Shown one piece after another: positions 32,988 through 41,343 of a stretch of 53,564 bases of DNA. Below the pieces are notes generated by a model, which searched no databases, had not been told where the DNA came from, and saw only the letters and a list, made by a program, of their open reading frames with translations. Location: contig CALFUV010000007.1 in assembly GCA_937929825.1 (NCBI GenBank), positions 1 to 53,564 of the forward strand. Direction: 5' to 3'. This stretch comes from an uncultured Patescibacteria group bacterium (GTDB lineage Bacteria; Patescibacteriota; Patescibacteriia; Veblenbacterales; UBA10138). The translations under genes and the position numbers were made by a program. How positions within the stretch are numbered: position 1 is the stretch's first letter; each line of letters begins with the position of its first letter.

Positions 32988-33995
32988 TTATGATAAATGT
33001 GCATTCATATCTATTCGCCTTTTTTCAAGTTTAGCGACCCACTCCGTATTTTCCTGATACCATCTGATAGTATTCTTAATTGCCTGTTCAAATTTATATA
33101 AAGGCCGCCAGTCCAATTCTCTTTCTATTTTAGAAGAATCTATGGCATAACGACGATCATGGCCCGGCCTGTCAGCGACAAATGTAATTAATGATTCCGG
33201 TTTACCTAATTCTTTTAAAATTATCTTGGCTATTTCTAAATTTGAACGCTCATTATGTGCACCAATATTATAAACTTCTCCCGGACTTCCTTTACGCAAT
33301 ACTGCATCTAAAGCGGCACAATGATCCAAAACATAAATCCAATCACGAATATTTTTCCCATCACCATACAAAGGTAGAGGTTCATTACGCATGGCTTTAA
33401 AAATGAAAAAAGGAATCAACTTTTCGGGAAATTGATAAGGGCCATAATTATTAGAACAATGAGTAACACGGACATCAGTACCGTAAGTTTTAAAAGCCGC
33501 CCTCGCCAACATATCGCCACCGGCTTTAGCTGCCGCATAAGGCATATTAGGCGCTAAAGGAGTACTCTCAGAAAAAGTTTCATCTGAATCCAAATTTAAA
33601 CTACCATAAACTTCATCGGTTGAAACCTGCACCATTATTTTGACACTATGCCGTCGCATAGCATCCAATAAAATTTGAACCCCTAAAGTATTTGTTAAAA
33701 CAAATTCACGATTACCCGAATGAATACTTCTATCTACATGGGTTTCAGCTGCAAAATTAACAATTGCTTCAATATTATTATTTTCTAACACTTTACTTAC
33801 TGACGTTTCACTAGTTATATCACCTTGAATAAATTGATAACGCTTGTTATTAGCCACAGCCGCTAAATTATCTAAATTACCAGCATAAGTTAATTTATCA
33901 AAATTAACTATTTCTGAATCAGTATAATTTTCTAACTGATAACGAATAAAATTTGAACCAATAAATCCAGCACCGCCGGTTACAAGTAATTTCAT
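32988..33995 (-). CDS. rfbB: dTDP-glucose 4,6-dehydratase RfbB
   Basis: 335 aa. MKLLVTGGAGFIGSNFIRY is the NAD-binding loop. FAAETHVDRSI, STDEVYGSL with the catalytic Asp-Glu pair, PYAAAKAGGDML (YxxxK), THCSNNYGPYQFPEKLIP and YGDGKNIRDWIYVLDHC are diagnostic of RmlB. It converts dTDP-glucose to dTDP-4-keto-6-deoxyglucose. First gene of the rfbB-ketoisomerase-rfbD run. Confidence 0.96.
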   Translation of the reverse strand: MKLLVTGGAGFIGSNFIRYQLENYTDSEIVNFDKLTYAGNLDNLAAVANNKRYQFIQGDITSETSVSKVLENNNIEAIVNFAAETHVDRSIHSGNREFVLTNTLGVQILLDAMRRHSVKIMVQVSTDEVYGSLNLDSDETFSESTPLAPNMPYAAAKAGGDMLARAAFKTYGTDVRVTHCSNNYGPYQFPEKLIPFFIFKAMRNEPLPLYGDGKNIRDWIYVLDHCAALDAVLRKGSPGEVYNIGAHNERSNLEIAKIILKELGKPESLITFVADRPGHDRRYAIDSSKIERELDWRPLYKFEQAIKNTIRWYQENTEWVAKLEKRRIDMNAHLS

Positions 33996-34046
33996 ATACT
34001 AAGTATCAATCTGCCTACTTAATAAATATCTTTTTTAGGGCTGAGA

Positions 34047-34244
34047 TTAAACATCTATCTTAACACCTAGGCTTTCTAATTTTTTAAAACTGCCTGCTGA
34101 TCTATTTCTGCTAAAACATATAAACAAACAGATGTTTTTCAGCCTGCTAATAGCTAATATACGACTCTTAGCTAAAGCCGCTGCCAATCCTTTTACCAGC
34201 GGCATATACTGACCAGCCCAATCAATTATTTTTTGTCCTTTCAT
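34047..34244 (-). pseudogene. Possible truncated S-adenosylhomocysteinase N-terminus
   Basis: 65-codon ORF. KIIDWAGQYMPLVKGLAAALA resembles the start of S-adenosylhomocysteine hydrolase (pattern I-WA---MP-L). CLFICF...SFKKLESLGVKIDV resembles the following strand-helix-strand (CLH...T--L--LGAEV). The conserved CLH is CLF, and the ORF stops where a full enzyme would continue for about 350 residues. I infer a degraded fragment; a small unrelated gene is possible. It is followed by rfbB on the same strand after 51 bp. No partner gene of the methyl cycle is nearby. Confidence 0.35.
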
Positions 34245-34274
34245 AATTATTATTTTAACACATAAATAATATTC

Positions 34275-34658
34275 CTAGCGACGCCTTTTAGATTGGGCCT
34301 TCCTTACTCGTTCCTCTGAAGAGCCAAAATGATGCGCCAATTCATGCCAAATGGTTTCTGCAACTTTGTTTTTTACCTCTTCAAAATTAAAACAAGAATT
34401 AACTATTGGTTTTTTGAAAATTGTTATTTTATCAGGCAAAGCGCTGTAACCTACGCCGCGGACAGTTTGCGGTACGCCTTCATACAAACCAAATAAACTC
34501 TGTTTAGGCGGCATATTTAATTTATATAATTGCTGGACTGATGGCTCTTCCTCCCACACCACAACAACATTACTTAACAGTTTTCTAAATTTCTCCGGAA
34601 TCCTTAATAATGAAGCTGTTATCAAATTTTCGAATTCTTCATTGCTAATCTCAACCAT
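34275..34658 (-). CDS. Metallopeptidase-like protein with HExxH motif (Zincin_1 family)
   Basis: 127 aa. ETIWHELAHHFG (HExxH, His105-His109) with a downstream Glu matches the small Zincin_1/DUF1025-type proteins. Their typical layout is also seen: an N-terminal helix with FENLITASLLRIPEKFRKLL, then VVVVWEEEP and FGLYEGVPQT. Presumed zinc-dependent cytoplasmic peptidase; the family's substrate is unknown. The start overlaps the HIT gene stop by 8 bp, so they are coupled. The C-terminus is strongly basic (KAQSKRRR). Confidence 0.85.
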   Translation of the reverse strand: MVEISNEEFENLITASLLRIPEKFRKLLSNVVVVWEEEPSVQQLYKLNMPPKQSLFGLYEGVPQTVRGVGYSALPDKITIFKKPIVNSCFNFEEVKNKVAETIWHELAHHFGSSEERVRKAQSKRRR

Positions 34659-35076
34659 GGACTAAGATTTCTTTAATGCTGGCTCTTATTTTTTTGGCTA
34701 TTTCATCCATTTGATTACCTTCATATTCTTGAGCAGGCCATAATTCTAAACCGTCCTTATTCTTCCTGGGAATAACATGAACATGGGTATGAAAAATTAC
34801 CTGTCCTGCTGATGAGCCGTTATTTAAACCTAAATTATAACCATCAGCTGCTACACCTTTCATAATACCCAAAGCTATTTTACGCACTACAGTATAAAGA
34901 CGACCAATAACTTCAGGTGGCGTGAGATCAAATCTGTCAAAATGAGCTTTAGGTATTACTAAAGTATGGCCATAACTTACCGGATGAATATCTAAAAAAG
35001 CTAAAAACTCCTGATCTTCGTATACTTTAGATGATGGTATAATATTATTGACTATTTTACAAAAAACACAATCCAT
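34651..35076 (-). CDS. HIT-family nucleotide hydrolase
   Basis: 141 aa. The histidine triad is HTHVHVIPR (His96, 98, 100). The N-terminal MDCVFCKIVNNIIPSSKVYED has the CxxC of zinc-binding HIT proteins, and LAFLDIHPVSYGHTLVIPKAHFDRFDLT is standard. HINT-like members hydrolyse nucleoside phosphoramidates or diadenosine polyphosphates. It lies 1 bp after the WbuC-like gene and overlaps the zincin gene. Confidence 0.93.
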   Translation of the reverse strand: MDCVFCKIVNNIIPSSKVYEDQEFLAFLDIHPVSYGHTLVIPKAHFDRFDLTPPEVIGRLYTVVRKIALGIMKGVAADGYNLGLNNGSSAGQVIFHTHVHVIPRKNKDGLELWPAQEYEGNQMDEIAKKIRASIKEILVHG

Positions 35077-35077
35077 A

Positions 35078-35560
35078 TTAATACAACATTAATTCCTGCC
35101 TTACTCGGGCAATAAAAGCTTGGGCAGCTTCTTTTTCTTCTTCTGCTGGTGCCCAAGTAGGGTATTTTTTATGACTATGATCTTGCCACGGACCCTCTAC
35201 TACCTCATATAAAGCCGTAGCTGGTTCGAGAGCTACTGTCATATGCCAAGCGCCGGGCGGAACTTCAACCCCCCACGGACTTTTGCCAAATTCCAGTACT
35301 ACATGTTCTGATATCCGGCCGTCCTCGGCAAACAATACCACTAATAATTTACCTTGTAAAACTATAAATACCTCCACTTTGTCTGGATTTTCATGCTTAT
35401 GCGGTCGTACATAAGAATCTGTTTCTAAAACCGATACAAGTCGCTGAATTTTCTCATCATTGGAAACATGCATAGCATAAGAACTGCGGCGTCTGGCAGA
35501 ATTTTCTGCTGCTCGCGTTACATCTTTAACAAGGCTATCATCAATTAATTTTAATTGCAT
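35078..35560 (-). CDS. WbuC-family cupin-fold metalloprotein
   Basis: 160 aa. ARRRSSYAMHVSNDEKIQRLVSVLETDSYVRPHKHENPDKVEVFIVLQGKLLVVLF is diagnostic of the WbuC family, which is found in O-antigen and capsule loci. The cupin metal ligands HKH and the Glu of DKVEVF are present, with a second cupin motif at PPGAWHM. Its reaction is not established. It fits the surrounding polysaccharide genes. It follows the small membrane gene by 4 bp. Confidence 0.85.
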   Translation of the reverse strand: MQLKLIDDSLVKDVTRAAENSARRRSSYAMHVSNDEKIQRLVSVLETDSYVRPHKHENPDKVEVFIVLQGKLLVVLFAEDGRISEHVVLEFGKSPWGVEVPPGAWHMTVALEPATALYEVVEGPWQDHSHKKYPTWAPAEEEKEAAQAFIARVRQELMLY

Positions 35561-35564
35561 AAAT

Positions 35565-35858
35565 TTAATTAACTTTCAAAGCTAGTAATACAATGATTAT
35601 AGCAAAAATTATTAGACTTGTGTACCAAGTTAACTCATATGACTTAACCTTACTACCAGCCAGCCAGCTTGCCAAACCTCCAGCTAAAATAATATTTAAA
35701 TCAAAATACAAACTAACCATCCCCGGCCTAAATAATTCCAAAGAAAAAAGCAATAACCAGCTTATCAACAAACCTACACTCATTTCAGCCAAAAAAATTC
35801 TTACCGCCGCAATCACCCGATTATTTACAAATTTAGCCCATAAATCAATTAAAATCAT
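35565..35858 (-). CDS. Small membrane protein, unknown
   Basis: 97 aa with three hydrophobic segments: about residues 15-40 (VIAAVRIFLAEMSVGLLISWLLLFSLELF), 48-68 and 75-95. No family recognised. It overlaps the upstream gene by 4 bp and is 4 bp from the WbuC-like gene, so it is surely part of the minus-strand operon running from the GT39-like gene to the zincin. The plus-strand ORF 35593-35868 is a shadow. Confidence 0.6.
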   Translation of the reverse strand: MILIDLWAKFVNNRVIAAVRIFLAEMSVGLLISWLLLFSLELFRPGMVSLYFDLNIILAGGLASWLAGSKVKSYELTWYTSLIIFAIIIVLLALKVN

Positions 35859-36379
35859 AATTGTTTAATTATTCTAAACCACCAATCAATGTCAGCTTTT
35901 TTCCGATTTAAACTAACTTTAGCACCTTTAATCACAACATCGCCTGCCTGCAAACCGGGAGAAGAAATTATAAATCTTATCTTATTACCCGGCCGAACAT
36001 ATTTTATTTCCCTAGCCTCATAATTATAATACGCCAAACCATCAGCTGATTTGACAATTTCTTGTTCTTGAAAATCAAAAGAGAATTCTGGTCCTGTTTG
36101 CAAACCAAGTTTAATAGGCGCAGAATCTGCTGTAACTAATAATTCTAAAGATACTCTGCCAGTTCTAATAGGCACCCGAAGATCTATATATACCGGTTCT
36201 TGTTGAATAATTATGCCAGTAGCGCTTCTTTCCACCCGGCCAGCCGGTAGCAAAACATCAAAATAAGCAGTTCGCTGGCTAAAATCAGTAAAAGCGACTA
36301 ATAAACTATTAGCCCAAAATGACTGATAAAATATATAGCCTAATAATATCACTGGTATTAACCAACGAATGTGTCGCAT
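35855..36379 (-). CDS. Membrane-anchored protein, unknown, glycan-locus neighbour
   Basis: 174 aa. One N-terminal membrane anchor (RWLIPVILLGYIFYQSFWA, ~5-23). The rest is predicted beta-rich and extracytoplasmic (VYIDLRVPIRTGRVSLELLVTADSAPIKLGLQTGPE), perhaps a jelly-roll or carbohydrate-binding type fold. Four bp after the GT39-like gene, which suggests a shared function in glycan transfer. I do not recognise a named family. Confidence 0.6.
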   Translation of the reverse strand: MRHIRWLIPVILLGYIFYQSFWANSLLVAFTDFSQRTAYFDVLLPAGRVERSATGIIIQQEPVYIDLRVPIRTGRVSLELLVTADSAPIKLGLQTGPEFSFDFQEQEIVKSADGLAYYNYEAREIKYVRPGNKIRFIISSPGLQAGDVVIKGAKVSLNRKKADIDWWFRIIKQL

Positions 36380-36383
36380 ATTA

Positions 36384-37982
36384 TTAGTTTAAAAGATAAA
36401 ACTGATAAAGACTAAAATCCTGCCAACCATACTGCTTAATAGCTAAACCTAAGTTATAATTTTTAAGATTCAAATTAATCCTCTTCAAATCATCAGGTCT
36501 TAATGTTGATCTAAACCAATAAACGGGTATTTGATTTTGTACTAATCTAACTACTGCCTGATAATCAGTTGAAGATGCTAAGTTATAAATAACAGACCTT
36601 TCCGGCCAAAATATTTTATCAGTTAAGCCGGTAACAATGACGCTATTTGGTTCGGTTAAGGCCTGAACCTCTCTGTTCCAATTTTCAAATCTTTTAACAT
36701 TTGCTTTTATTTGGCCCAAACCCTCCAACGGTTCCCACCAAACTAAATTGATTGATAAAATAATATAACCACCAAATAAACCAAAAACTAAGACTCGTCC
36801 CCATTTTTTTTGCCATACCTTACTTATAAAAACAGCGGCAGGCCATAATAAAAGGCTAAAAACAGGCAACCAATAACGAACATAAGAAGTGCCAATAGTA
36901 ATAGCATTGGGATCGGGATTATCGTTAAAAAGCCAACTACCATAAACAACAACCAGCCAAACACTAATTAATAAGACAACTAATAAAAATTTTTGAGCTT
37001 GTTTTGTTTGTTGTCGCCAAGTAAATAAAAAATAAACCAAACCAACCATAACAAAAATTGCCCACCACCAAATTAACTGCCATAAATAATTTTTAGCAGT
37101 AAATAAAATAACGCGTGGATGAAAACCAAAAGGTAATAATAATTGCGGCAATAATCCCAAGGCCTGTGGTATATTAGTTACTTGTTTTAAATCTTGACTA
37201 TAACCAACTGATATAATTGAACCATAAATGCTGTAATTAGTCACAAACACCGGCAAAAAACTAATCAATGCTCCTAAAATTAATAACCACAAATACCTAA
37301 CAACCACCTGATGCCAATTTAAACTTAACCAAATTAGACCACAGGTCACCAACCAAAAAATTTCTGAAGTTCTCATAGCCAAAGCCGCACCTAGAGCCAA
37401 TCCTCCAGCTAAATATGGCCACGGCTTACCATTTTTAATAGCTAACATTAAACAAACTATAGCTAAAAGCAAAAAATCAAAAAACAGGGCATTGTGATAA
37501 AAAGATCGGCTATGGTAATACCAAAAAGCTGGATGAAAAGCCAATAACAAAACAGCTATCAAGGCTGAGCGTTTATCAGATAATTCTCTTACCAACCAAT
37601 AAAAACAGGACAAACCTATAATTGCCGCTAAGGGGGTTATGAGGGGCATAATGGACTGACCAAAAATACGACCCAAAAAACCAATCAACAGTGGTAAACC
37701 TAAAAAGCTGGCTGGCGCTAATTGTCCTTTAATTATATGGGTGCTACGAGGATGAACTATGGGTTCTAAAGTTATTTCATTTAAACCTGCTGGCGCTGTT
37801 AAGCTATAGCCTTGAGCTAGACGATGAGCAAAATAAGCATTAGCTGCTTCGTCTGGAGAATTAAAACGCCGGGGCAGATTAAAATGGAAACTGCCATATA
37901 AAAATAACCCCAGGGGCACTAATAATATAATCAGGTAATAAAATCGAAATTTAAATAATTTTGAAGAAATAACCATATTCAT
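36384..37982 (-). CDS. GT39-like polytopic glycosyltransferase (PMT/ArnT type)
   Basis: 532 aa, about eleven membrane helices. The first periplasmic loop FHFNLPRRFNSPDEAANAYFAHRLAQGYSL has the acidic motif near the N-terminus typical of lipid-linked-sugar-dependent GT-C enzymes, and RTSEIFWL is also seen. The C-terminal soluble part (RFENWNREVQALTEPNSVIVTG...) is shared with many CPR homologues. It would transfer a sugar from a polyprenyl phosphate to a protein or lipid outside the membrane. Start: an extended -10 TATAAT lies 6 nt before the second ATG (37976, MVISSKLF), which could be the true, leaderless start. Confidence 0.8.
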   Translation of the reverse strand: MNMVISSKLFKFRFYYLIILLVPLGLFLYGSFHFNLPRRFNSPDEAANAYFAHRLAQGYSLTAPAGLNEITLEPIVHPRSTHIIKGQLAPASFLGLPLLIGFLGRIFGQSIMPLITPLAAIIGLSCFYWLVRELSDKRSALIAVLLLAFHPAFWYYHSRSFYHNALFFDFLLLAIVCLMLAIKNGKPWPYLAGGLALGAALAMRTSEIFWLVTCGLIWLSLNWHQVVVRYLWLLILGALISFLPVFVTNYSIYGSIISVGYSQDLKQVTNIPQALGLLPQLLLPFGFHPRVILFTAKNYLWQLIWWWAIFVMVGLVYFLFTWRQQTKQAQKFLLVVLLISVWLVVVYGSWLFNDNPDPNAITIGTSYVRYWLPVFSLLLWPAAVFISKVWQKKWGRVLVFGLFGGYIILSINLVWWEPLEGLGQIKANVKRFENWNREVQALTEPNSVIVTGLTDKIFWPERSVIYNLASSTDYQAVVRLVQNQIPVYWFRSTLRPDDLKRINLNLKNYNLGLAIKQYGWQDFSLYQFYLLN

Positions 37983-38008
37983 ATTATACCAGTAAGAAAT
38001 GCTACAAT
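37983..38008. promoter_or_regulatory. Divergent pair of extended -10 promoters, apparently leaderless
   Basis: Minus strand: TGG-TATAAT (-10 at 37983-37988), with the ATG at 37976 six bases away. Plus strand: TGC-TACAAT (-10 at 38003-38008), with the ATG at 38017 eight bases away. Neither has a clear -35. Only 34 bp separate the two genes, so leaders would be absent or a few nt long. Confidence 0.55.
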
Positions 38009-38016
38009 GATACTAT

Positions 38017-40080
38017 ATGACAATTAAAGCTATAGCTAGTTTTATTGCCCTTCTATTAGCTGTCAATTCATGGGCTTGGCAAGAACAATCATTAGGTTTT
38101 GGCTTGGGAATAACTTGGTTAGTCATAACAGCTTGGTTATTAAGCGGTAGACTGGCCGATATATTAACATATAAAAGCGAAAGGATAGCTTGTGGTTTAG
38201 TGATAATTTTAATACTAGCCAGTTTAGTATCAACTATGGCTTTTTATTTAAACTTGTTTAGAAATTCTTATATTTTTATTCTTATAGCTTTACTGCCGTG
38301 GTTAGGTAAAAACACCAAAGAGTCGCACATAAAAAACGTGGCCAATAAATTGGTGGTAGTAAAATTAATTAACTGGTATTGGAGAATTTTATATATTTTA
38401 ATAGCTAGTAAAACGTGGCTTATTATACTGGCTTCGTCAACTCAAGAAGCTATTCGCTCTCCTTGGCAGGTCATTTCACCAAAAATTTTTTTAATGTTCG
38501 CCATTACAGCTGCCTTAGCTATAATTATAGCTCTTCAAAGCTCTAACTTTTTATGGCTAATACCTTTATATTTAATCTTTTTAGGAGTACTAGGCCTGAT
38601 TTATCCCTTAGGTTACGGGTTTGATCCTTTTATTCACCAAGTTTCAGAAAAAATACTTCTAGAAACAGGTACAATTTTACCTAAGCCATTTTATTATATA
38701 GGACAATACACTATGGTGGTTTTTTTGGCGACGGTTTTAAGATTACCAATTAACTTAATTGACATCTGGCTGGTACCTATAATAGCCAGTTTATTGATTC
38801 CTTTAATGGTTGTACTTTTAACGCGCCGCTTTATTAATTCAGGGTCATGGTCACTAGCTTTAGCATTAGTACCAACTATTTTCTCTTTAACTACTTTTAC
38901 CTATACCACCCCTCAAAGCTTAGCTTATTTATGGGTATTAACTACTATTTTTTTATTGGTAATCCAAATATTGGGAGCTAGAATACCAGTTATATACATG
39001 TGGCTAACCGGCGCAGCAAGTTTAGTTACTCATCCTCTCGCCGGGCTACCTATTATCGGCTTGTTATTTGCTAAAACAATAAAAGATTACGGAAAAAATC
39101 TTAAATATAAGAGATTGTTATACTGGTTAGGGGGAATTTTCTCTGCTTTAATAGTACCCATCTCTTTTGCTATATTCAGCTGGTTAAAACCATCGGCCGC
39201 CAGTATTATATTAACCTCGGATATAATTGGTAATATAAAAAAAATAGGGCTGGATGTATTTAATCAACTGCCTTTTTGGCCCAGATTTATTGATTTACCA
39301 GATATTGTTTATATTTGGGGACGCCCAGCTGGATTATTTTTTATTATATTAGCCCTGATCGGTTACTGGGTGGCTAAAGAAAAAATGGCTGGTTTACGCT
39401 GGCTTGGTTGGGCTGCAATATGGCCAACTGTCGGCTATTTATTGCTATCATTGCTAACAGAGTTTCCAAATCTACCACCAAATGAACAAAATTTTTATTC
39501 CATTAGACTTTGGGATTTAGCTTTATTAATGCTTTGGCCGTTGGCAATTTGGGGTGTCTATCAAATTTTAAAACTCCTACTTATTAAAATTAATCACCCT
39601 AGTAATATTATTTTACTAAGTTCGCTTTTATTAACTGTCAGCTTTTATTTAAATTACCCTCGCTTTGATATTTGGCAAAGACATACTGCTTATAACACTA
39701 CTTATTATGATGTAGCGGCAGTAAAATTAATTGAAAAAATGGCTGAGGGAGCACCTTATGTCGTATTAGCCAATCAGGCTGTATCGGCAGCGGCGATAAG
39801 AGAATTTGGCTTTGCTAAATATTTTGACGGTAACTTTTACTATCCACTACCCACCGGAACTAATCCTTTGTATCAAATTTATTTAAACGCAGCTGAACGT
39901 AACCTGCCTAAACGTGAAATAATTAAACCTGCCGCCCCACCGGGCGTGCCTCAAGTATTTTTAGTTCTCAATCGTTATTGGGCTAATTATGAAAATCTTA
40001 AAAAAATAGCAATGAAAGAAGCGGATGCTTGGTGGGAAATAGGCCAAGGCAGAATTACTGTTTACCGCTACGACTTTTAA
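38017..40080 (+). CDS. Large polytopic membrane protein, probable GT-C-type glycosyltransferase
   Basis: 687 aa, about fourteen membrane helices and a short C-terminal soluble domain (ANQAVSAAAIREFGFAKYFDGNFYYPLPTGTNPLYQIYLNAAERN). FDPFIHQVSEKILLETG in the first large extracytoplasmic loop has an acidic/His motif placed like that of oligosaccharyl- or mannosyl-transferases. TYTTPQSLAYLWVLTT and VTHPLAGLP are repeated features of this type. I recognise no named family with certainty. Divergent from the GT39-like gene, convergent with the GT4 gene at 40144. Confidence 0.65.
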   Translation: MTIKAIASFIALLLAVNSWAWQEQSLGFGLGITWLVITAWLLSGRLADILTYKSERIACGLVIILILASLVSTMAFYLNLFRNSYIFILIALLPWLGKNTKESHIKNVANKLVVVKLINWYWRILYILIASKTWLIILASSTQEAIRSPWQVISPKIFLMFAITAALAIIIALQSSNFLWLIPLYLIFLGVLGLIYPLGYGFDPFIHQVSEKILLETGTILPKPFYYIGQYTMVVFLATVLRLPINLIDIWLVPIIASLLIPLMVVLLTRRFINSGSWSLALALVPTIFSLTTFTYTTPQSLAYLWVLTTIFLLVIQILGARIPVIYMWLTGAASLVTHPLAGLPIIGLLFAKTIKDYGKNLKYKRLLYWLGGIFSALIVPISFAIFSWLKPSAASIILTSDIIGNIKKIGLDVFNQLPFWPRFIDLPDIVYIWGRPAGLFFIILALIGYWVAKEKMAGLRWLGWAAIWPTVGYLLLSLLTEFPNLPPNEQNFYSIRLWDLALLMLWPLAIWGVYQILKLLLIKINHPSNIILLSSLLLTVSFYLNYPRFDIWQRHTAYNTTYYDVAAVKLIEKMAEGAPYVVLANQAVSAAAIREFGFAKYFDGNFYYPLPTGTNPLYQIYLNAAERNLPKREIIKPAAPPGVPQVFLVLNRYWANYENLKKIAMKEADAWWEIGQGRITVYRYDF

Positions 40081-40143
40081 ATAATAAAGCAATGAAAGTA
40101 TTAAAAATATAAACTCCTTATAAAATAACTTTTAAAAATATTT

Positions 40144-41343
40144 TTAATGCTTCACCACTTTAGAAACTACCAGTTGAGAAACATATTTTTCCAACGTTCT
40201 ATCGGCAAAAACTCGACTACCCGTTAACCCGGCTTTTAACAATTCAGCCGGATTTTTAAGACACCAGCTTACTTTTTTAGCAAAATCATCACTATCGCCA
40301 GGCTTGTATAACCAGCCTGTTTTTCCTTCTTCAACAAGCTCCGGAATACCCCCCAAATTCACAGCCAACACCGGAGTACCGGCTAACAAAGATTTGGTAA
40401 TTGAAGTTGGAGAATTTTCATAACATAAACTGGGTATAATTGATAGATGGCTAGATTGATAAAGTGCATCAATTTCAGACTGTGACATAAGATCGTGTAC
40501 AACAAACCTATTATCTTCTCCTATCAAATGTTTTAATTCTGTCACACGTGATTTTTGACCCACCGCCACCAAATGTAATATAAAGTTACGCTGTTTTAAT
40601 CTTTTAATCTGCTCCACTAACCAAAAAACTCCCTTATGAAACTCAAACTGGCCTACATATAATAGACGAAGTGGTTCTGCTGTGGTTTTAATATGTGGAG
40701 TGGCTTGAAAAGGCGGTACTGGATTAGGCAAAACTCGGATGTGACTGTGCTTAAAAAATCCCCGTTGTTGATGTTCTTGAAGTAACCAAATAGAAGGAGA
40801 AATAACAGTTAATACAGGCTCAAAAAGCCAACCTGTTATCTTCTGATAAACTTTCATTGACCAAGAACGATAAATCTGCCCCCAGATAAATAAACCAGTG
40901 GGATGAAGTAGTTGCACATCATGCAAAACATGAGTGTGTGGAATTTTTAGTTTATTTAAAAGACGCGGTACATTAAAACCTAAACCCATTAAATTAAAAC
41001 TTATGGCTTGATCCGGTTTAAATTCATGAATAATTTTTTTAAGCACATAACCGGTATGCCAGTTCCATAAATTAATCAATTGCCATAAAAACCTAAAGGG
41101 ATAAAAAAACTTGGAAGCATTTAAATAATGATAAAAATTTAAAGGATAAAAACGATAAACATCCACCCCTTCCTCTTGGCGTAACTCAGGACTTAATTTT
41201 TTTACACTAGGCCAAGGCACTGTAGTAACCACTGCCACTTTATATCCTTGCCTTACTAACTCCTTAACTACTTCCTCACCTAGATATTCAGCCCCGCCGC
41301 GCACATAAGGCGGATACAAATTTGATAAATACAAAATTCTCAT
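40144..41343 (-). CDS. Family 4 glycosyltransferase
   Basis: 399 aa, GT-B fold. The N-terminal loop NLYPPYVRGGAEYLGEEVVKELVRQG binds the acceptor. The C-terminal domain carries RLLYVGQFEFHKGVFWLVEQI, and the nucleotide-sugar motif is IPSLCYENSPTSITKSLLAGTPVLAVNLGGIPELV (E-x7-E form degenerate: ENSPTSITKS), then KTGWLYKPGD. Transfers an activated sugar on the cytoplasmic side during polysaccharide assembly. The start overlaps the previous GT4 stop by 4 bp (ATGA). Confidence 0.88.
   Translation of the reverse strand: MRILYLSNLYPPYVRGGAEYLGEEVVKELVRQGYKVAVVTTVPWPSVKKLSPELRQEEGVDVYRFYPLNFYHYLNASKFFYPFRFLWQLINLWNWHTGYVLKKIIHEFKPDQAISFNLMGLGFNVPRLLNKLKIPHTHVLHDVQLLHPTGLFIWGQIYRSWSMKVYQKITGWLFEPVLTVISPSIWLLQEHQQRGFFKHSHIRVLPNPVPPFQATPHIKTTAEPLRLLYVGQFEFHKGVFWLVEQIKRLKQRNFILHLVAVGQKSRVTELKHLIGEDNRFVVHDLMSQSEIDALYQSSHLSIIPSLCYENSPTSITKSLLAGTPVLAVNLGGIPELVEEGKTGWLYKPGDSDDFAKKVSWCLKNPAELLKAGLTGSRVFADRTLEKYVSQLVVSKVVKH

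Noticed and set aside
40125-40147. AT palindrome TTAAAAATATTTTTAA between convergent genes as a terminator
   Set aside because: Pure A/T stem with no loop. It cannot be told from background in this AT-rich spacer.
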